A DNA stretch of 64,000 bases from an uncultured Xanthomonas sp. (GTDB lineage Bacteria; Pseudomonadota; Gammaproteobacteria; Xanthomonadales; Xanthomonadaceae): NCBI GenBank assembly GCA_943912265.1, contig CALTTS010000008.1, positions 66,355 through 130,354 of the forward strand, read 5' to 3'. Positions 17,073 through 26,276 of this stretch are shown here, piece by piece. Under the pieces are notes generated by a model. The model did no database searches. It worked only from the letters and a program-made list of their open reading frames with translations, and had not been told where the DNA came from. How positions within the stretch are numbered: the first letter of the stretch is position 1; every line of letters starts with the position of its first letter. The translations under genes and the position numbers were made by a program.

Positions 17073-19499
17073 ATGTCCGCCGATACCACGCCCGCCGCAC
17101 AGGCCGCCGATCTGCGCCGTCGCCTCGACGACGCCAACTACCGTTATTACGTGCTCGACGACCCGGACATCCCGGATGCCGAGTACGACCGCCTGATGCG
17201 CGAGCTGCAGGCGCTGGAAGCCGCACACCCGGAACTGGCCACGGCCGATTCGCCCACCCGCCGCGTCGGCGCGGCGCCGGCCAGCGGCTTTGCCGAGGTG
17301 CGCCACGCGGTGCCGATGCTCTCGCTCGGCAATGCCTTCAGCGACGAGGAAGTGCGCGATTTCGTGCGCCGCATCGAGGAGAAGCTGGGACGCCCCGACC
17401 CGGTGTTCTCCGCCGAGCCCAAGCTCGACGGCCTGGCGATCAGCCTGCGCTACGAGCACGGCGTCTTCGTGCTCGGCGCCACCCGCGGCGACGGCGCCAC
17501 CGGCGAGGACGTCACCGCCAACCTGCGCACGATCCGGGCGATCCCGTTGCGCTTGCGCAACGGGAGAAATGGGAATGATCCGTTGCGCTTGCGCAACGGG
17601 AGAAACGGGGATGACCCGTTGAGCGCGCGCGACGAAGGCTGGCCCGACGTGCTGGAAGTGCGCGGCGAGGTGTTCATGCCGCGCGCCGGCTTCGAGAAAT
17701 ACAACGAACACGCGCGCCTGCACGGCGGCAAGGTGCTGGCCAATCCGCGCAACGGCGCGGCCGGTTCGCTGCGCCAGCTCGATCCGGCGGTCACCGCGCG
17801 GCGGCCGCTGGCGTTCTATGCCTACGCGCTGGGCGTGGTCGAGGGCGGCAGCCTGCCGGACACGCATTCGGCCACGCTGGCGAAATTCCGCGAATGGGGC
17901 CTGCCGGTCAGCGACCTGATCGAACAGGTGCGCGGCGCCGACGGCCTGCTCGACTACTACCGCCGCATCGGCGCGCGCCGCGACGGGCTGGCGTTCGACA
18001 TCGACGGCGTGGTCTACAAGCTGGACGACTACGCCGGCCAGCGCGAGATGGGCTTCGTCTCGCGCGCGCCGCGCTGGGCCATCGCCCACAAGTTCCCGGC
18101 GCTGGAGCAGTCCACGGTGCTGGAGGCCATCGACATCCAGATCGGCCGCACCGGCGCGGCCACGCCGGTGGCGCGGCTGCGGCCGGTGCAGGTGGCCGGC
18201 GTCGTGGTCACCAACGCCACCCTGCACAACGCCGACCAGATCGCCCGGCTCGACGTGCGCGTGGGCGACACGGTGATCGTGCGCCGTGCCGGCGACGTGA
18301 TCCCGGAAATCGTTCGCGTGGTGCCCGAATACCGCGACCCGCACGCGCCGGCATGGCGGATGCCGGCGCATTGCCCGGAATGCGGCTCGGACATCGTCCG
18401 CGAGGAAGGCGAGGCGGTGTGGCGCTGCTCGGGCGAACTGGCCTGCCCGGCGCAGCGCAAGGAAGCCATCGCCCATTTCGCTTCGCGCCGGGCGATGGAC
18501 ATCGACGGCCTCGGCGACCGCTACATCGAGGACCTGTGCGACCTCGGTTACGTGGCCAGCGTCGCCGACCTGTACAAGCTGACGCTCGACGATTTCCTCG
18601 CGATGAAGCGCCGCGCCGACGAGCGCGACGGCACCACCCCGGAAACCGTGAAGGGCGGCAAGGTGGCCACCAAGTGGGCCGAGAACCTGGTGGCGGCGAT
18701 CGATGCCAGCCGCCGCACCACGCTGGAACGGTTCCTGTACGCGCTCGGCATCGCCCATGTCGGCGAAAGCACGGCCAGGACGCTGGCGGCCTGGCTCGGC
18801 GACCTGGCGCTGATCCGGCGCCTGCCGTGGCCGCTGTTCACGCTGCTGCCGGACGTGGGCGGCGAGGTGGCGCGCTCGATCGGCCATTTCTTCGACCAGC
18901 CCGGCAACCAGAAGGTGATCGATGCGCTGCTCGAACGCGGCGTGGCCATCGCCGATGCGCACGCGCCCTCGCCGAAGCTGCATGCCGTGCTGGACATGCC
19001 GGCCGTGCTGGCCGCCATCGGCATCCCGAAGCTGACCAGGCTGCGCGCCGAGCAGCTGCTGGCCGGGCTCGGCAATGCCGCCGCCATCGCCGGGTCCGCC
19101 GAACACCGGCTCGCGCTGGCCGGCCTGCCGGCCGATGCGGCCGCGTCCCTGCACGCCTGGCTGGCCGAGCCGGCGCAGCGCAGGCTGCTGCACGACACCG
19201 TCGCGGCGGTGGAGGAACTGGCGGCGCGGACGCCGGCGGGAGCCGTCGCATCCGGCCCGCTCGACGGCCAGACCGTGGTGCTGACCGGCACCCTGGCTGC
19301 GCTGACCCGCGAGGAGGCCAAGGACCGGCTGGAGGCTCTGGGCGCCAAGGTCGCCGGCAGCGTGTCGAAGAAGACCGGCTTCGTCGTCGCCGGTGCCGAG
19401 GCCGGTTCCAAGCTGGCCAAGGCGGAGGCGCTGGGCGTGGAGGTCTGGGACGAGGCGCGGCTGCTGGCCTTCCTGGCGCAACAGGAGGCCGGCCGGTGA
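17073..19499 (+). CDS. ligA: NAD(+)-dependent DNA ligase
   Basis: This 808-residue ligase seals nicks during replication and repair using NAD. Domain Ia has 'ANYRYYVLDDPDIPDAEYDRLMREL' for NMN binding. The adenylated Lys117 lies in 'EPKLDGLA'. The OB fold, a four-Cys zinc finger ('HCPECG' and 'WRCSGELACPAQ'), the helix-hairpin-helix region and a C-terminal BRCT domain ('LDGQTVVLTGTLAALTREEAKDRLEALG') are all present. It is longer than the usual 670-720 (often about 800 in xanthomonads). Residues 158-181 are a 12-residue unit repeated twice, inserted in the adenylation domain. The stop overlaps the GTG of the next gene, indicating an operon. Confidence 0.98.
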   Translation: MSADTTPAAQAADLRRRLDDANYRYYVLDDPDIPDAEYDRLMRELQALEAAHPELATADSPTRRVGAAPASGFAEVRHAVPMLSLGNAFSDEEVRDFVRRIEEKLGRPDPVFSAEPKLDGLAISLRYEHGVFVLGATRGDGATGEDVTANLRTIRAIPLRLRNGRNGNDPLRLRNGRNGDDPLSARDEGWPDVLEVRGEVFMPRAGFEKYNEHARLHGGKVLANPRNGAAGSLRQLDPAVTARRPLAFYAYALGVVEGGSLPDTHSATLAKFREWGLPVSDLIEQVRGADGLLDYYRRIGARRDGLAFDIDGVVYKLDDYAGQREMGFVSRAPRWAIAHKFPALEQSTVLEAIDIQIGRTGAATPVARLRPVQVAGVVVTNATLHNADQIARLDVRVGDTVIVRRAGDVIPEIVRVVPEYRDPHAPAWRMPAHCPECGSDIVREEGEAVWRCSGELACPAQRKEAIAHFASRRAMDIDGLGDRYIEDLCDLGYVASVADLYKLTLDDFLAMKRRADERDGTTPETVKGGKVATKWAENLVAAIDASRRTTLERFLYALGIAHVGESTARTLAAWLGDLALIRRLPWPLFTLLPDVGGEVARSIGHFFDQPGNQKVIDALLERGVAIADAHAPSPKLHAVLDMPAVLAAIGIPKLTRLRAEQLLAGLGNAAAIAGSAEHRLALAGLPADAAASLHAWLAEPAQRRLLHDTVAAVEELAARTPAGAVASGPLDGQTVVLTGTLAALTREEAKDRLEALGAKVAGSVSKKTGFVVAGAEAGSKLAKAEALGVEVWDEARLLAFLAQQEAGR
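17544..17615 (+). repeat. Tandem 36-bp repeat inside ligA
   Basis: Two 36-bp units, 17544-17579 and 17580-17615, differ at three positions. A third copy starts (CCGTTG at 17616) and breaks off. Each unit begins with an exact 9-bp inverted repeat around TT (CCGTTGCGC/GCGCAACGG). The unit is exactly twelve codons and begins on a codon boundary, so LigA gains 'PLRLRNGRNG(N/D)D' twice without a frameshift. Confidence 0.95.
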
Positions 19500-19963
19500 A
19501 TGCGCATGCCGATGCCGTCTGCCGCCGCGCCGGTCCGGACGATGCCGCGACCGTGCTGGCGCTGATGCGCGACTTCTACGCCGAGGACCGGATCGCGTTC
19601 GAACCGGAGCGCATCCGGGCCGGCGTGGCGGCGCTGCTGGCCGGGCCGGCGCAGGGCGAGATCCTGCTGTGGCAGGACCGCAGCGGCGCCGTGCTCGGCT
19701 ACGGCGTGCTGTGCGCCGGCTTCAGCCTGGAGCAGGGCGGCGCGTTCGGCCTGATCGACGAGCTGTTCCTGAAGCCGCAGGCCCGCGGCCGCGGCCGCGC
19801 GATGCTCGAAACGCTGGCGCCGCATGCCGGCGACCGCGGCTGGGCGATCGTGCGGCTGGAGGTGAACCGCCACAACGCGGCCGCCAGGCGGATGTACCTG
19901 GCCGCCGGCTTCCGCGACGAGGCGCGCGACCTGCTCACGCGCGCGGCCGGAGCCGGCGCATGA
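19496..19963 (+). CDS. GNAT-family N-acetyltransferase
   Basis: A 155-residue acetyltransferase. The acetyl-CoA-binding region is 'FGLIDELFLKPQARGRGRAMLETL' (motif A, with R-G-R-G in place of the usual Q-G-x-G). It is followed by 'AIVRLEVNRHNAAARRMYLAAGFRDEARDLLT', the typical 'N..A..lY...GF' end. The substrate is unknown. The GTG at 19496 overlaps the ligA stop (GTGA), and the gene's stop overlaps epmA's ATG (ATGA), so ligA, this gene and epmA form a tightly coupled operon. A protein-modification role beside EpmA is possible but unproven. Confidence 0.85.
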   Translation: MNAHADAVCRRAGPDDAATVLALMRDFYAEDRIAFEPERIRAGVAALLAGPAQGEILLWQDRSGAVLGYGVLCAGFSLEQGGAFGLIDELFLKPQARGRGRAMLETLAPHAGDRGWAIVRLEVNRHNAAARRMYLAAGFRDEARDLLTRAAGAGA

Positions 19964-20919
19964 TCGAACGGCTGCAGCTGCGGGCCAGGCTGAACGCCTG
20001 CATCCGCGATTTCTTCGCCGCGCGCGGCGTGCTGGAGGTGGAAACGCCGATCCTCTCGGCCGCGGGCAACACCGAGCCGAACATCGACAGCTTCCACACC
20101 GGCTTCAGCGGCCACGTCGATGCCGGCGCGCGCACGCGCTGGCTGCGCACCTCGCCGGAATACCCGCTCAAGCGGCTGCTGGCCGCCGGCATCGGCGACT
20201 GCTACGAGCTGGGCCGGGTGTTCCGCAACGGCGAGGCCGGCGGCCGCCACAACCCCGAGTTCACGATGCTCGAGTGGTACCGGGTGGGCTGGGACCACCT
20301 GCGCCTGATCGGGGAGACCATCGAACTGGTACGCGCGGCGCTGGCGCTGGTCGGCCGCGACGCGGCGCCGGCGACGTTCACCTACCGCGACCTGTTCCGG
20401 CAGGCCGTCGGCGTGGACCCGTTCACCGACGACGTGGCCGCGCTGCGCGCGCCGCTGGCCGGCATCGCCATCGACGGCGACGGGCTTTCGCGCGACGACT
20501 GGCTCGACCTGCTGTTCACCCACCGCATCCAGCCGGGCTTTCCCGACGACCGCATCACCGTGGTGATCGACTGGCCGGCCACCCAGGCGGCGCTGGCGCG
20601 CATCCGCCCCGGCGCGCGGGCCGGCGACTGGCCGGTGGCCGAGCGCTACGAGCTGTATCTGGGGCAGGTGGAGCTGGCCAACGGCTACCACGAACTGGCC
20701 GACGCCGACGAACAGCGCTGCCGCTTCGCCCGCGACCTGGACATCCGCCGCCAGCGCGGTGCGGTCGAACCGCCGCTCGACGAAGCCCTGCTCGCCGCGC
20801 TCGCCGCCGGCCTGCCGGACTGCGCCGGCGTCGCCGTCGGCATCGACCGGCTGCTGATGGCGATGCGGGGCACCGCGCGCATCGCCGATGTGCTGGCCTT
20901 CGATTTCGCCCATGCCTGA
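19960..20919 (+). CDS. epmA: Elongation factor P--(R)-beta-lysine ligase
   Basis: A 319-residue class II lysyl-tRNA-synthetase catalytic core without the N-terminal anticodon-binding domain, the defining feature of EpmA (PoxA/GenX/YjeA). It attaches (R)-beta-lysine to a conserved Lys of EF-P. Class II motifs are present: motif 1 'GVLEVETPILS', motif 2 'FRNGEAGGRHNPEFTMLEWYR' and motif 3 'GVAVGIDRLLMAM'. It overlaps the preceding acetyltransferase gene by four bases. EpmB and EF-P are not in this window. Confidence 0.95.
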   Translation: MIERLQLRARLNACIRDFFAARGVLEVETPILSAAGNTEPNIDSFHTGFSGHVDAGARTRWLRTSPEYPLKRLLAAGIGDCYELGRVFRNGEAGGRHNPEFTMLEWYRVGWDHLRLIGETIELVRAALALVGRDAAPATFTYRDLFRQAVGVDPFTDDVAALRAPLAGIAIDGDGLSRDDWLDLLFTHRIQPGFPDDRITVVIDWPATQAALARIRPGARAGDWPVAERYELYLGQVELANGYHELADADEQRCRFARDLDIRRQRGAVEPPLDEALLAALAAGLPDCAGVAVGIDRLLMAMRGTARIADVLAFDFAHA

Positions 20920-21012
20920 ATCGGCATCGCGCCGCCGGTCATGGATTCTTAACGCAAGCGCGCCGCCGAATCCGCGAGGATAGCGGCCAAGGCGCAGGCC
21001 GACGGGGGATCC

Positions 21013-21786
21013 ATGCAAGGCGTCATCGCGGAAGTGGGGCCGGTTCCGGAACGGGGCCGCGCTGCGGCCATGCGCGGCCGGGCGGGGCCGCTGGTGGCCG
21101 GCCTACTGTCCGGCGTCGGCCTGCTGTGCGGCCCGGCATCGGCCGCACCGGCGGCGGACGACGCCGAGGGCGCGGCGCGCACCGTGGTGTGCGAATCCAC
21201 GGACATGGGCTGGAACCACTGCAGGGCCGATGTCGGCGGCCGCGTGTCCCTGCTGCGCAAGCTTTCCGACGGCAACAGCACCTGCATCCGCGGCACCGAC
21301 TGGGACACCGACGCGACCGGCATCTGGGTGGCGCGCGGCTGCCGGGCCGAGTTCGGGATCGGCGACGGCGGCACCGGTGCGTCCATCCCGCTGGCCCGCT
21401 GCGAATCGGACAACGGCCTGACCGTCAGCTGCGCGGTGCGGCTGCGCGACACCCCGGTGCGACTGTACCGGCAGTTGTCCTCGTTCCCGTGCCGGCAGGG
21501 CAAGACCTGGGGCACCCGGCGCAACGAGATCTGGGTCAGCCGCGGCTGCCGCGCCGATTTCGAACTCGGCCGGGACGACGGCTCGGGCTTCGCTTCCCTG
21601 CCGCTGCGCACGACCTGCGAATCGAACAAGGGCCGGCGCAACCGCTGCTATCTGGGCGTGGTCGACGGGGTGACCCTCGAACGGCAGCTGTCGCGTTCCC
21701 AGTGCGTGCTCGACAAGAGCTGGGGCTGGGACCGCGACGGCATCTGGGTGGACGAGGGCTGCCGCGCCGAATTCGTCGTGCGCTGA
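21013..21786 (+). CDS. Exported DUF3011 protein with three Cys-rich repeats
   Basis: A 257-residue protein with an N-terminal signal (hydrophobic 'LVAGLLSGVGLLCGPASA', residues 26-43). Three copies of a module of about 65 residues follow. Each has C-E-S, a 'G.....C' pair, and ends 'GIWV.rGCRAeF' (or 'EIWVSRGCRADF'). This is the DUF3011 pattern. The even number of Cys per module suggests disulfide-bonded periplasmic or secreted domains. GGGGGA precedes the ATG at 21013. Function is unknown. It is flanked by epmA and mtnA on the same strand. Confidence 0.85.
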   Translation: MQGVIAEVGPVPERGRAAAMRGRAGPLVAGLLSGVGLLCGPASAAPAADDAEGAARTVVCESTDMGWNHCRADVGGRVSLLRKLSDGNSTCIRGTDWDTDATGIWVARGCRAEFGIGDGGTGASIPLARCESDNGLTVSCAVRLRDTPVRLYRQLSSFPCRQGKTWGTRRNEIWVSRGCRADFELGRDDGSGFASLPLRTTCESNKGRRNRCYLGVVDGVTLERQLSRSQCVLDKSWGWDRDGIWVDEGCRAEFVVR

Positions 21787-21805
21787 GGGCCGCTGCGGCG
21801 CCGGT

Positions 21806-21811
21806 TAGAAT
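21806..21811 (+). promoter_or_regulatory. -10 element directly before mtnA (leaderless pattern)
   Basis: TAGAAT ends six bases before the mtnA ATG, the same arrangement as at ligA, tcdA and rarA. Confidence 0.55.
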
Positions 21812-21817
21812 GGCCGG

Positions 21818-22876
21818 ATGACCGCAAGCTTCGACTACGCCCGCTACGACCACGTCCGCCCGATCCGCTGGACCGGCGACGCCCTCGACCTGCTCGACCA
21901 GCGCAAGCTGCCGTTCGCCGTGGAATACGTGCGCTGCACCGACGGCGACGCGGTGGCCGAGGCGATCCGCAGCCTGACCGTGCGCGGCGCGCCGGCCATC
22001 GGCATCGCCGCCGGCTGGGGCACGGTGCTGGCCGCGCGCGACGTGCAGGCCGAGGACGGCGCGGCGGCACTGGCCGTGCTGGAGCCGGCCCTGCAGGCGC
22101 TCAACGCCGCCCGTCCCACCGCGGTCAACCTGGCCTGGGCGCTGGCGCGGATGCGCCGGGTGCTGGCCGCTGCCGGCCGGGACTGGCGGCAGCGGCTGGA
22201 ACGCGAGGCGCAGGCCATCGCCGAGGAGGACCTGGCCGCCAACCGCCACATGGGCGAACTCGGCGCGGCGCTGATCGCCCCGGGCAGCGGCGTGCTGACC
22301 CACTGCAACACCGGTTCGCTGGCCACCGCCGGCTTCGGCACCGCGCTGGGCGTGATCCGCGCCGGCGTGGCGCAGGGCCGCATCGCGCGCGTGTTCGCCG
22401 ACGAGACCCGGCCCTGGCTGCAGGGCGCGCGCCTGACCGTGTGGGAACTGCAGCAGGATGGCATCGACGCCACCCTGATCGCCGATTCGGCTGCCGCGCA
22501 CCTGATGAAGACCGGCGCGGTGCAGTGGGTGATCGTCGGCGCCGACCGGATCTGCGCCAACGGCGACACCGCCAACAAGATCGGCACCTACCAGCTGGCG
22601 ATCGCCGCCCGCCACCACGGCGTGAAGTTCATGGTGGTGGCGCCGTCGTCGACCGTGGACATGGCCACCGCCAGCGGCGAGCAGATCGAGATCGAGCAGC
22701 GCGACCCGGGCGAGCTGTTCGGCGTCGGCGGCGTGCGCACCGTGGCCGAGGGCGTGCGCGCCTGGAACCCGGTGTTCGACGTGACCCCGGCGGCGTTGAT
22801 CGACGCCATCGTCACCGAGCGCGGCGTGGTCGAGCGGCCGGACGCGGCGGCGATGCGGGCCGCGTTCGCCGGCTGA
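21818..22876 (+). CDS. mtnA: S-methyl-5-thioribose-1-phosphate isomerase
   Basis: A 352-residue enzyme of the eIF2B-alpha/MtnA superfamily that isomerises methylthioribose-1-phosphate to methylthioribulose-1-phosphate in methionine salvage. Characteristic stretches are 'VRGAPAIGIAAGWG', 'LTHCNTGSLATAGFGTALG' (catalytic Cys), 'ADETRPWLQGARLTVWEL' and 'VGADRICANGDTANKIGTY' (catalytic Asp). No other methionine-salvage gene is nearby. A terminator hairpin follows, so it is transcribed separately from gyrA. Confidence 0.96.
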   Translation: MTASFDYARYDHVRPIRWTGDALDLLDQRKLPFAVEYVRCTDGDAVAEAIRSLTVRGAPAIGIAAGWGTVLAARDVQAEDGAAALAVLEPALQALNAARPTAVNLAWALARMRRVLAAAGRDWRQRLEREAQAIAEEDLAANRHMGELGAALIAPGSGVLTHCNTGSLATAGFGTALGVIRAGVAQGRIARVFADETRPWLQGARLTVWELQQDGIDATLIADSAAAHLMKTGAVQWVIVGADRICANGDTANKIGTYQLAIAARHHGVKFMVVAPSSTVDMATASGEQIEIEQRDPGELFGVGGVRTVAEGVRAWNPVFDVTPAALIDAIVTERGVVERPDAAAMRAAFAG

Positions 22877-22913
22877 ACGGCGGCCTTCGCCCGATCCGCG
22901 ACTTCCATGCGGG

Positions 22914-22939
22914 CAGGCACGGCGCAAGTGCCTGTTTTT
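22914..22939 (+). terminator. Intrinsic terminator after mtnA
   Basis: A 7-bp stem CAGGCAC (22914-22920) / GTGCCTG (22928-22934) with a 7-base loop is followed by TTTTT (22935-22939). It separates mtnA from gyrA. Confidence 0.8.
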
Positions 22940-22975
22940 GCGCGGCCGGGCCGGGCCGGGGCAGGGGCTTCGTGA

Positions 22976-22981
22976 TAGAAT
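22976..22981 (+). promoter_or_regulatory. Probable -10 element of gyrA
   Basis: TAGAAT lies between the mtnA terminator and gyrA, giving a leader of about 140 bases. No clear -35 is seen. Confidence 0.45.
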
Positions 22982-23130
22982 CGGGCGGTTGGAAAGCCTG
23001 CTTCATCCCCGGACTTCCGAGCGCGCGGACGCCTTCGTCCGTCGCCGCCGTTCGGCCCGTCGCAGGCCATGCGAATCCTCGCGAAAACCCGCGCCGCGCG
23101 CGGCTGGCTTGACACTGGAACGGTACCGGA

Positions 23131-25842
23131 ATGGCTGAAAGCGCCAAGGAAATCATCCCCGTCAACCTCGAAGACGAGATGCGCAAGAGCTACCTCGATT
23201 ACGCCATGAGCGTGATCGTGGGGCGCGCCCTCCCGGATGCCCGCGACGGCCTGAAGCCGGTCCATCGCCGCGTGCTGTACGCGATGAACGAACTCGGCGC
23301 GCACAGCAACAAGCCCTACTACAAGTCCGCGCGCATCGTCGGCGACGTGATCGGCAAGTACCACCCGCACGGCGACTCGGCGGTGTACGACACGCTGGTG
23401 CGCATGGCCCAGCCGTTCTCGCTGCGCTACATGCTGATCGACGGCCAGGGCAACTTCGGCTCGGTGGACGGCGACTCGGCCGCGGCGATGCGCTACACCG
23501 AGGCGCGCATGTCGCGCCTGAGCCACGAGATGCTGGCCGACATCGACAAGGAAACCGTCGATTTCCAGCCCAACTACGACGAGAAGGAGCTGGAACCGAC
23601 GGTCATGCCGACCCGGTTCCCGAACCTGCTGGTGAACGGCTCGGCCGGCATCGCGGTGGGCATGGCCACCAACGTGCCGCCGCACAACCTGACCGAAGCG
23701 ATCAACGCCTGCATTGCCCTGATCGACGACCCGGAGATCGACGTCGACGGGCTGATGGAACACATCCCCGGCCCGGATTTCCCCACCGGCGGCATCGTCA
23801 ACGGCACCGCCGGCATCATGGCCGGCTACCGCACCGGCCGCGGCCGCGTGCGCATCCGCGCCAGGGCCGAGGTGGAGGTCACCGACCACGGCCGCGAGGC
23901 GATCATCGTCACCGAGATTCCTTATCAGGTGAACAAGGCGCGGCTGATCGAGAAGATCGCCGAGCTGGTGAAGGAGAAGAAGCTCGAAGGCATCAGCGAG
24001 CTGCGCGACGAGTCCGACAAGGACGGCATGCGCATCTACATCGAGGTCAAGCGCGGCGAATCGGCCGAGGTGGTGCTCAACAACCTGTATTCGCAGACGC
24101 CGATGGAATCGGTGTTCGGCATCAACATGGTGGCGCTGGTCGACGGCCGGCCGCAGCTGCTGAACCTCAAGCAGCTGCTCGAGCAGTTCATCCGCCACCG
24201 CCGCGAAGTGGTGACCCGGCGCACGATCTTCGACCTGCGCAAGGCCCGCGCCCGCGCCCACATCCTGGAAGGCCTGACCGTCGCGCTCGCCAACATCGAC
24301 GAGATGATCGAGCTGATCAAGACCTCGGCCAACCCGAACGAGGCGCGCGACCGCATGCTGGCGCGGCGCTGGGAGCCGGGCCTGGTCGGCGCGTTGCTGG
24401 CCGCCACCGGCGCCGAGGCGTCGCGCCCGGAGGACCTGCCCAGGGGCGTGGGCCTGATCGAGGGCCGCTACCAGCTCACCGAGGTGCAGGCCCAGCAGAT
24501 CCTGGAGATGCGCCTGCACCGCCTGACCGGGCTGGAGCAGGACAAGCTCACCGAGGAATACAAGCTGCTGCTGGACACCATCGCCGGGCTGATCGAGATC
24601 CTCGAGAACCCCGACGTGCTGCTGCGCGTGATCCGCGAGGAGCTGGTCAACGTGCGGGTGGAATACGGCGACGCGCGCCGCACCGAGATCCGCGCCAGCG
24701 AGGAGGATCTCGACATCCTCGACCTGATCGCGCCGGAAGACGTGGTGGTGACCCTGTCCCACTCCGGCTACGCCAAGCGCCAGCCGGTGTCGGCCTACCG
24801 CGCGCAGAAGCGCGGCGGCCGTGGCCGCAGCGCGGCGGTGACCAAGGAAGAGGATTTCATCGACCAGCTGTGGCTGGTGAACACCCACGACACGCTGCTG
24901 ACCTTCACCAGCAGCGGCCGGGTGTTCTGGCTGCCGGTGCACGTGCTGCCCGAGGCCGGTTCCAACGCGCGCGGTCGTCCGATCGTCAACTGGCTGGCGC
25001 TGGAGCCCGAGGAGAAGGTGCAGGCGGTGCTGCCGGTGCGCGAGTACGCCGAGGGCCGCTACGTGTTCTTCGCCACCCGCAACGGCACGGTCAAGAAGAC
25101 CCCGCTGACCGAGTTCGCGTTCCGCCTGGCGCGCGGCAAGATTGCCATCAACCTCGACGAGGGCGACGCCCTGATCGGCGTCGGCCTGACCGACGGCGGC
25201 CGCGACATCATGCTGTTCGCCTCCAACGGCAAGACCGTGCGCTTCGGCGAGGAGACGGTGCGTTCGGTCGGCCGCACCGCCACCGGCGTGCGCGGCATCC
25301 GCCTGGCCGAAGGCGAAAGCGTGGTCAGCCTGATCGTGGCCGACAGCGCCGGCAGCCCGCTGCTGGGCGAGGACGCCGAGGACGAGGCCGTCGACGCCGC
25401 GGTCGCCGAAAACGCCGATGCGCCGACCGAGCTGGGCAGCGAGGACGGCGAACCGGACGCCTACGTGCTCACCGCCACCGAGAACGGCTACGGCAAGCGC
25501 ACCCCGCTGGCCGATTACCCGCGCAAGGGCCGCGGCACGCAGGGCGTGATCGGCATCCAGACCACCGACCGCAACGGCAGGCTGGTCAGCGCCGTGCTGC
25601 TCAGCCGCGCCGACGAGGTGCTGCTGATCTCCGATGGCGGCACCCTGGTGCGCACCCGCGCCTCGGAGATCTCGCGGGTGAGCCGCAACACCCAGGGCGT
25701 GATGCTGATCCGCCTCGGCAAGGGCGAGAAGCTGCAGGCGGTGGAGCGTCTGGATGGTGCCATCGAGGGCGAGGACGAGGCGGACGACGCTGACGCGCCG
25801 CTCGATGTCGCTCCCGACGAGACGACGCCCGCACCGCCGTAG
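23131..25842 (+). CDS. gyrA: DNA gyrase subunit A
   Basis: A 903-residue subunit of the type II topoisomerase that introduces negative supercoils. The catalytic Tyr is in 'AAMRYTEARMS', and the quinolone-resistance region reads 'HPHGDSAVYDTLVRMAQ' with the susceptible Ser and Asp at the positions of E. coli Ser83/Asp87. The CTD beta-pinwheel begins with the GyrA box 'QKRGGRGRS'. An acidic insert of about 45 residues ('LLGEDAEDEAVDAAV...') interrupts the pinwheel, and the tail is acidic. Such inserts are common in xanthomonad GyrA. The start 'MAESAKEIIPVNLEDEMRKSYLDYAMSVI' is canonical. Confidence 0.98.
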   Translation: MAESAKEIIPVNLEDEMRKSYLDYAMSVIVGRALPDARDGLKPVHRRVLYAMNELGAHSNKPYYKSARIVGDVIGKYHPHGDSAVYDTLVRMAQPFSLRYMLIDGQGNFGSVDGDSAAAMRYTEARMSRLSHEMLADIDKETVDFQPNYDEKELEPTVMPTRFPNLLVNGSAGIAVGMATNVPPHNLTEAINACIALIDDPEIDVDGLMEHIPGPDFPTGGIVNGTAGIMAGYRTGRGRVRIRARAEVEVTDHGREAIIVTEIPYQVNKARLIEKIAELVKEKKLEGISELRDESDKDGMRIYIEVKRGESAEVVLNNLYSQTPMESVFGINMVALVDGRPQLLNLKQLLEQFIRHRREVVTRRTIFDLRKARARAHILEGLTVALANIDEMIELIKTSANPNEARDRMLARRWEPGLVGALLAATGAEASRPEDLPRGVGLIEGRYQLTEVQAQQILEMRLHRLTGLEQDKLTEEYKLLLDTIAGLIEILENPDVLLRVIREELVNVRVEYGDARRTEIRASEEDLDILDLIAPEDVVVTLSHSGYAKRQPVSAYRAQKRGGRGRSAAVTKEEDFIDQLWLVNTHDTLLTFTSSGRVFWLPVHVLPEAGSNARGRPIVNWLALEPEEKVQAVLPVREYAEGRYVFFATRNGTVKKTPLTEFAFRLARGKIAINLDEGDALIGVGLTDGGRDIMLFASNGKTVRFGEETVRSVGRTATGVRGIRLAEGESVVSLIVADSAGSPLLGEDAEDEAVDAAVAENADAPTELGSEDGEPDAYVLTATENGYGKRTPLADYPRKGRGTQGVIGIQTTDRNGRLVSAVLLSRADEVLLISDGGTLVRTRASEISRVSRNTQGVMLIRLGKGEKLQAVERLDGAIEGEDEADDADAPLDVAPDETTPAPP

Positions 25843-26276
25843 GCCTGAGTGGCGCAAGCCATCCGGCCAGGAAGGGCCGGGCCTCGCGGCCGGGGCCGGT
25901 CCGTTCCGATCGCGCAGAGCCGATGTGGGTGCCTGATCGGCCAAGCATCGACGCCCGGGCTGCAGATACGTGTGCGGATCGGGCCACGGCAGCGGGGCAG
26001 GGCGCCGGATGCGGATGCCTGAACCCGGGCGGCGGCGTTGAAGCGCTGCCGCCCCTGCGCAAGCCGCATGGACGGCCGGTCACTGAACACGCCCCGGAAG
26101 AAACCGGCCGGCCTTGCGTCAATCCGGTGAAGGCCGCGACGGGCACCCGGGGATTCCCCTCCGCACCAGACCCGGGAGGTGGCGGTCGCCGAGGCGGCAA
26201 AACACGCAGATCTCCCGCCAATCGCCCGCCGGTCCGCATGGCCGGAGCCGGCCGAACCGGACCGGCATCAACGGCT
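25843..26276 (+). other. Gene-free stretch between gyrA and the DUF3037 gene
   Basis: No protein-like reading frame was found on either strand in these 434 bases. The open frames here have low-complexity Arg/Gly/Pro composition typical of random high-GC DNA. No terminator with a T-tract is seen after gyrA. Confidence 0.6.

Noticed and set aside
17544..17624. The ligA repeats as a short CRISPR array
   Set aside because: The two units are directly adjacent without spacers, lie inside a coding frame and there are no cas genes in the window.
16992..19481. An 829-codon minus-strand frame over ligA
   Set aside because: Antisense shadow of ligA with no protein-like motif. Its internal 'PVAQAQR' repeat is just the reverse of the ligA tandem repeat.
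23376..23430. Quinolone-resistance mutation in gyrA
   Set aside because: The region reads with Ser and Asp at the two key positions, i.e. the susceptible form.
22588..25944. A 1,118-codon minus-strand frame over gyrA and mtnA
   Set aside because: His/Val/Asp/Gln-rich antisense translation of gyrA; no start context and no recognisable domain.
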